NCBI RefSeq assembly: GCF_946886105.1
Contig: NZ_CAMPHV010000064.1
Coordinates: 1 to 22,487 of the forward strand
Length of the DNA: 22,487 bases
Origin: an uncultured Pseudomonas sp.
GTDB taxonomy: Bacteria; Pseudomonadota; Gammaproteobacteria; Pseudomonadales; Pseudomonadaceae
Reading direction: 5' to 3'
The notes beneath the pieces are model-generated. The model was not told the DNA's origin. It did not search any database and was given only the letters and a program-made list of their open reading frames with translations. This document shows, piece by piece, positions 22,105-22,487 of the stretch. Position 1 is the first letter of the stretch. Each line of letters begins with the position of its first letter. The position numbers were made by a program, and so were the translations under genes.

Positions 22105-22365
22105 TTATTCGCTGGCTTCGAGCAATTCCAGGGCTTCGCCAAGCACTTGCACCGACTGGGCGTGATTGCCAGCCTTATGCAGGGTTTCGCCTTCTGCTCG
22201 CAGCTGTTGCACCTGTGCGAGCACGGTGGCATCGCTGGGCGGGTTGCTTTGTAGCAGCTCATCGATCTTGGCCATGTCGGCAGGGCAGTGCATGGCCCAG
22301 AGCGATGTGCTGAACAGGGCGGCGGTGAAGAGGGCGGCGAGGCGGCGCACGGTTACTGTCGACAT
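22105..22365 (-). CDS. small exported protein of unknown function (86 aa)
   Basis: The ATG at 22365 follows AAGGAGAG with 5-7 nt spacing, a strong ribosome-binding site. The N-terminus MSTVTVRRLAALFTAALFST is a Sec signal peptide, with likely cleavage after SLWA. The short mature part (about 62 residues, with one cysteine) is helical. Its second half (GETLHKAGNHAQSVQVLGEA) reads like a single TPR-like helix pair. Similar small periplasmic proteins are common in pseudomonads, from memory; the function is not known. It converges with the hybrid kinase gene across a hairpin. Confidence 0.8.
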   Translation of the reverse strand: MSTVTVRRLAALFTAALFSTSLWAMHCPADMAKIDELLQSNPPSDATVLAQVQQLRAEGETLHKAGNHAQSVQVLGEALELLEASE

Positions 22366-22394
22366 GGTTACTCTCCTTTCGAGCGGGAAGAGTC

Positions 22395-22400
22395 AGTATA
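22395..22400 (-). promoter_or_regulatory. candidate -10 box of the small exported protein gene
   Basis: On the minus strand TATACT lies 30 bp upstream of the ATG at 22365. No good -35 hexamer is visible at 16-18 bp from it. Nothing else is recognised from 22401 to the end of the window. Confidence 0.35.
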
Positions 22401-22487
22401 GGAAAGAAACGGCTAACCGCCTGTCCTGCCGTCTAGGGTCTGTTGCCGTTTCATCGCGACCGCGCCGGAGCCTGTTTTAGCGCGAGG

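Noticed and set aside
1..22487. CRISPR array or tRNA genes
   Set aside because: No regularly spaced direct repeats of CRISPR size and no tRNA cloverleaf other than the tRNA-like part of tmRNA were seen by eye.

Overview
The window looks like a Pseudomonadaceae chromosome (Pseudomonas/Stutzerimonas group) carrying a genomic island next to ssrA. The evidence is a Pseudomonas-type tmRNA on the minus strand (18505-18895), GC-rich core-like genes to its right, and intergenic repeats (CGGCCAAAAGC, TCGGGGACA) that I associate with this group. Family calls come from motifs read by eye; no database search was possible.

Right part (18505-22487), probable core chromosome: tmRNA, then a 974-residue membrane-bound hybrid sensor histidine kinase on the plus strand (19081-22005), then a convergent small exported protein (22105-22365).

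Island control and mobility part (13029-18504): a P4-type tyrosine integrase (17061-18317) lies beside the 3' end of ssrA, the usual attachment site for such elements. Its promoter sits between two copies of a TTTGG-N4-CCAAA dyad. To its left are about 1 kb without a convincing gene but with strong hairpins and GTCGCC repeats. Then comes a tightly overlapping minus-strand operon: a DUF3987-like P-loop protein, a 119-residue protein, a second tyrosine recombinase and a 97-residue protein.

Middle part (8391-12974): a secreted 627-residue protein and three unrelated small lipoproteins, none recognised.

Left part (1-8210), probable accessory or defence cargo, visibly less GC-rich: a 961-residue SMC/Rad50-like ATPase with a CPAC hook, flanked by CGGCCAAAAGC repeats; a lipoprotein with a conserved but unnamed motif; a repeat-rich intergenic zone; a 691-residue Mrr-like nuclease; and, almost head to head with the nuclease, a Fic-domain AMPylase that appears to have lost its first few dozen residues.

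The likely theme is an ssrA-integrated island with anti-phage cargo and two tyrosine recombinases. The far end of the island is not identifiable here.
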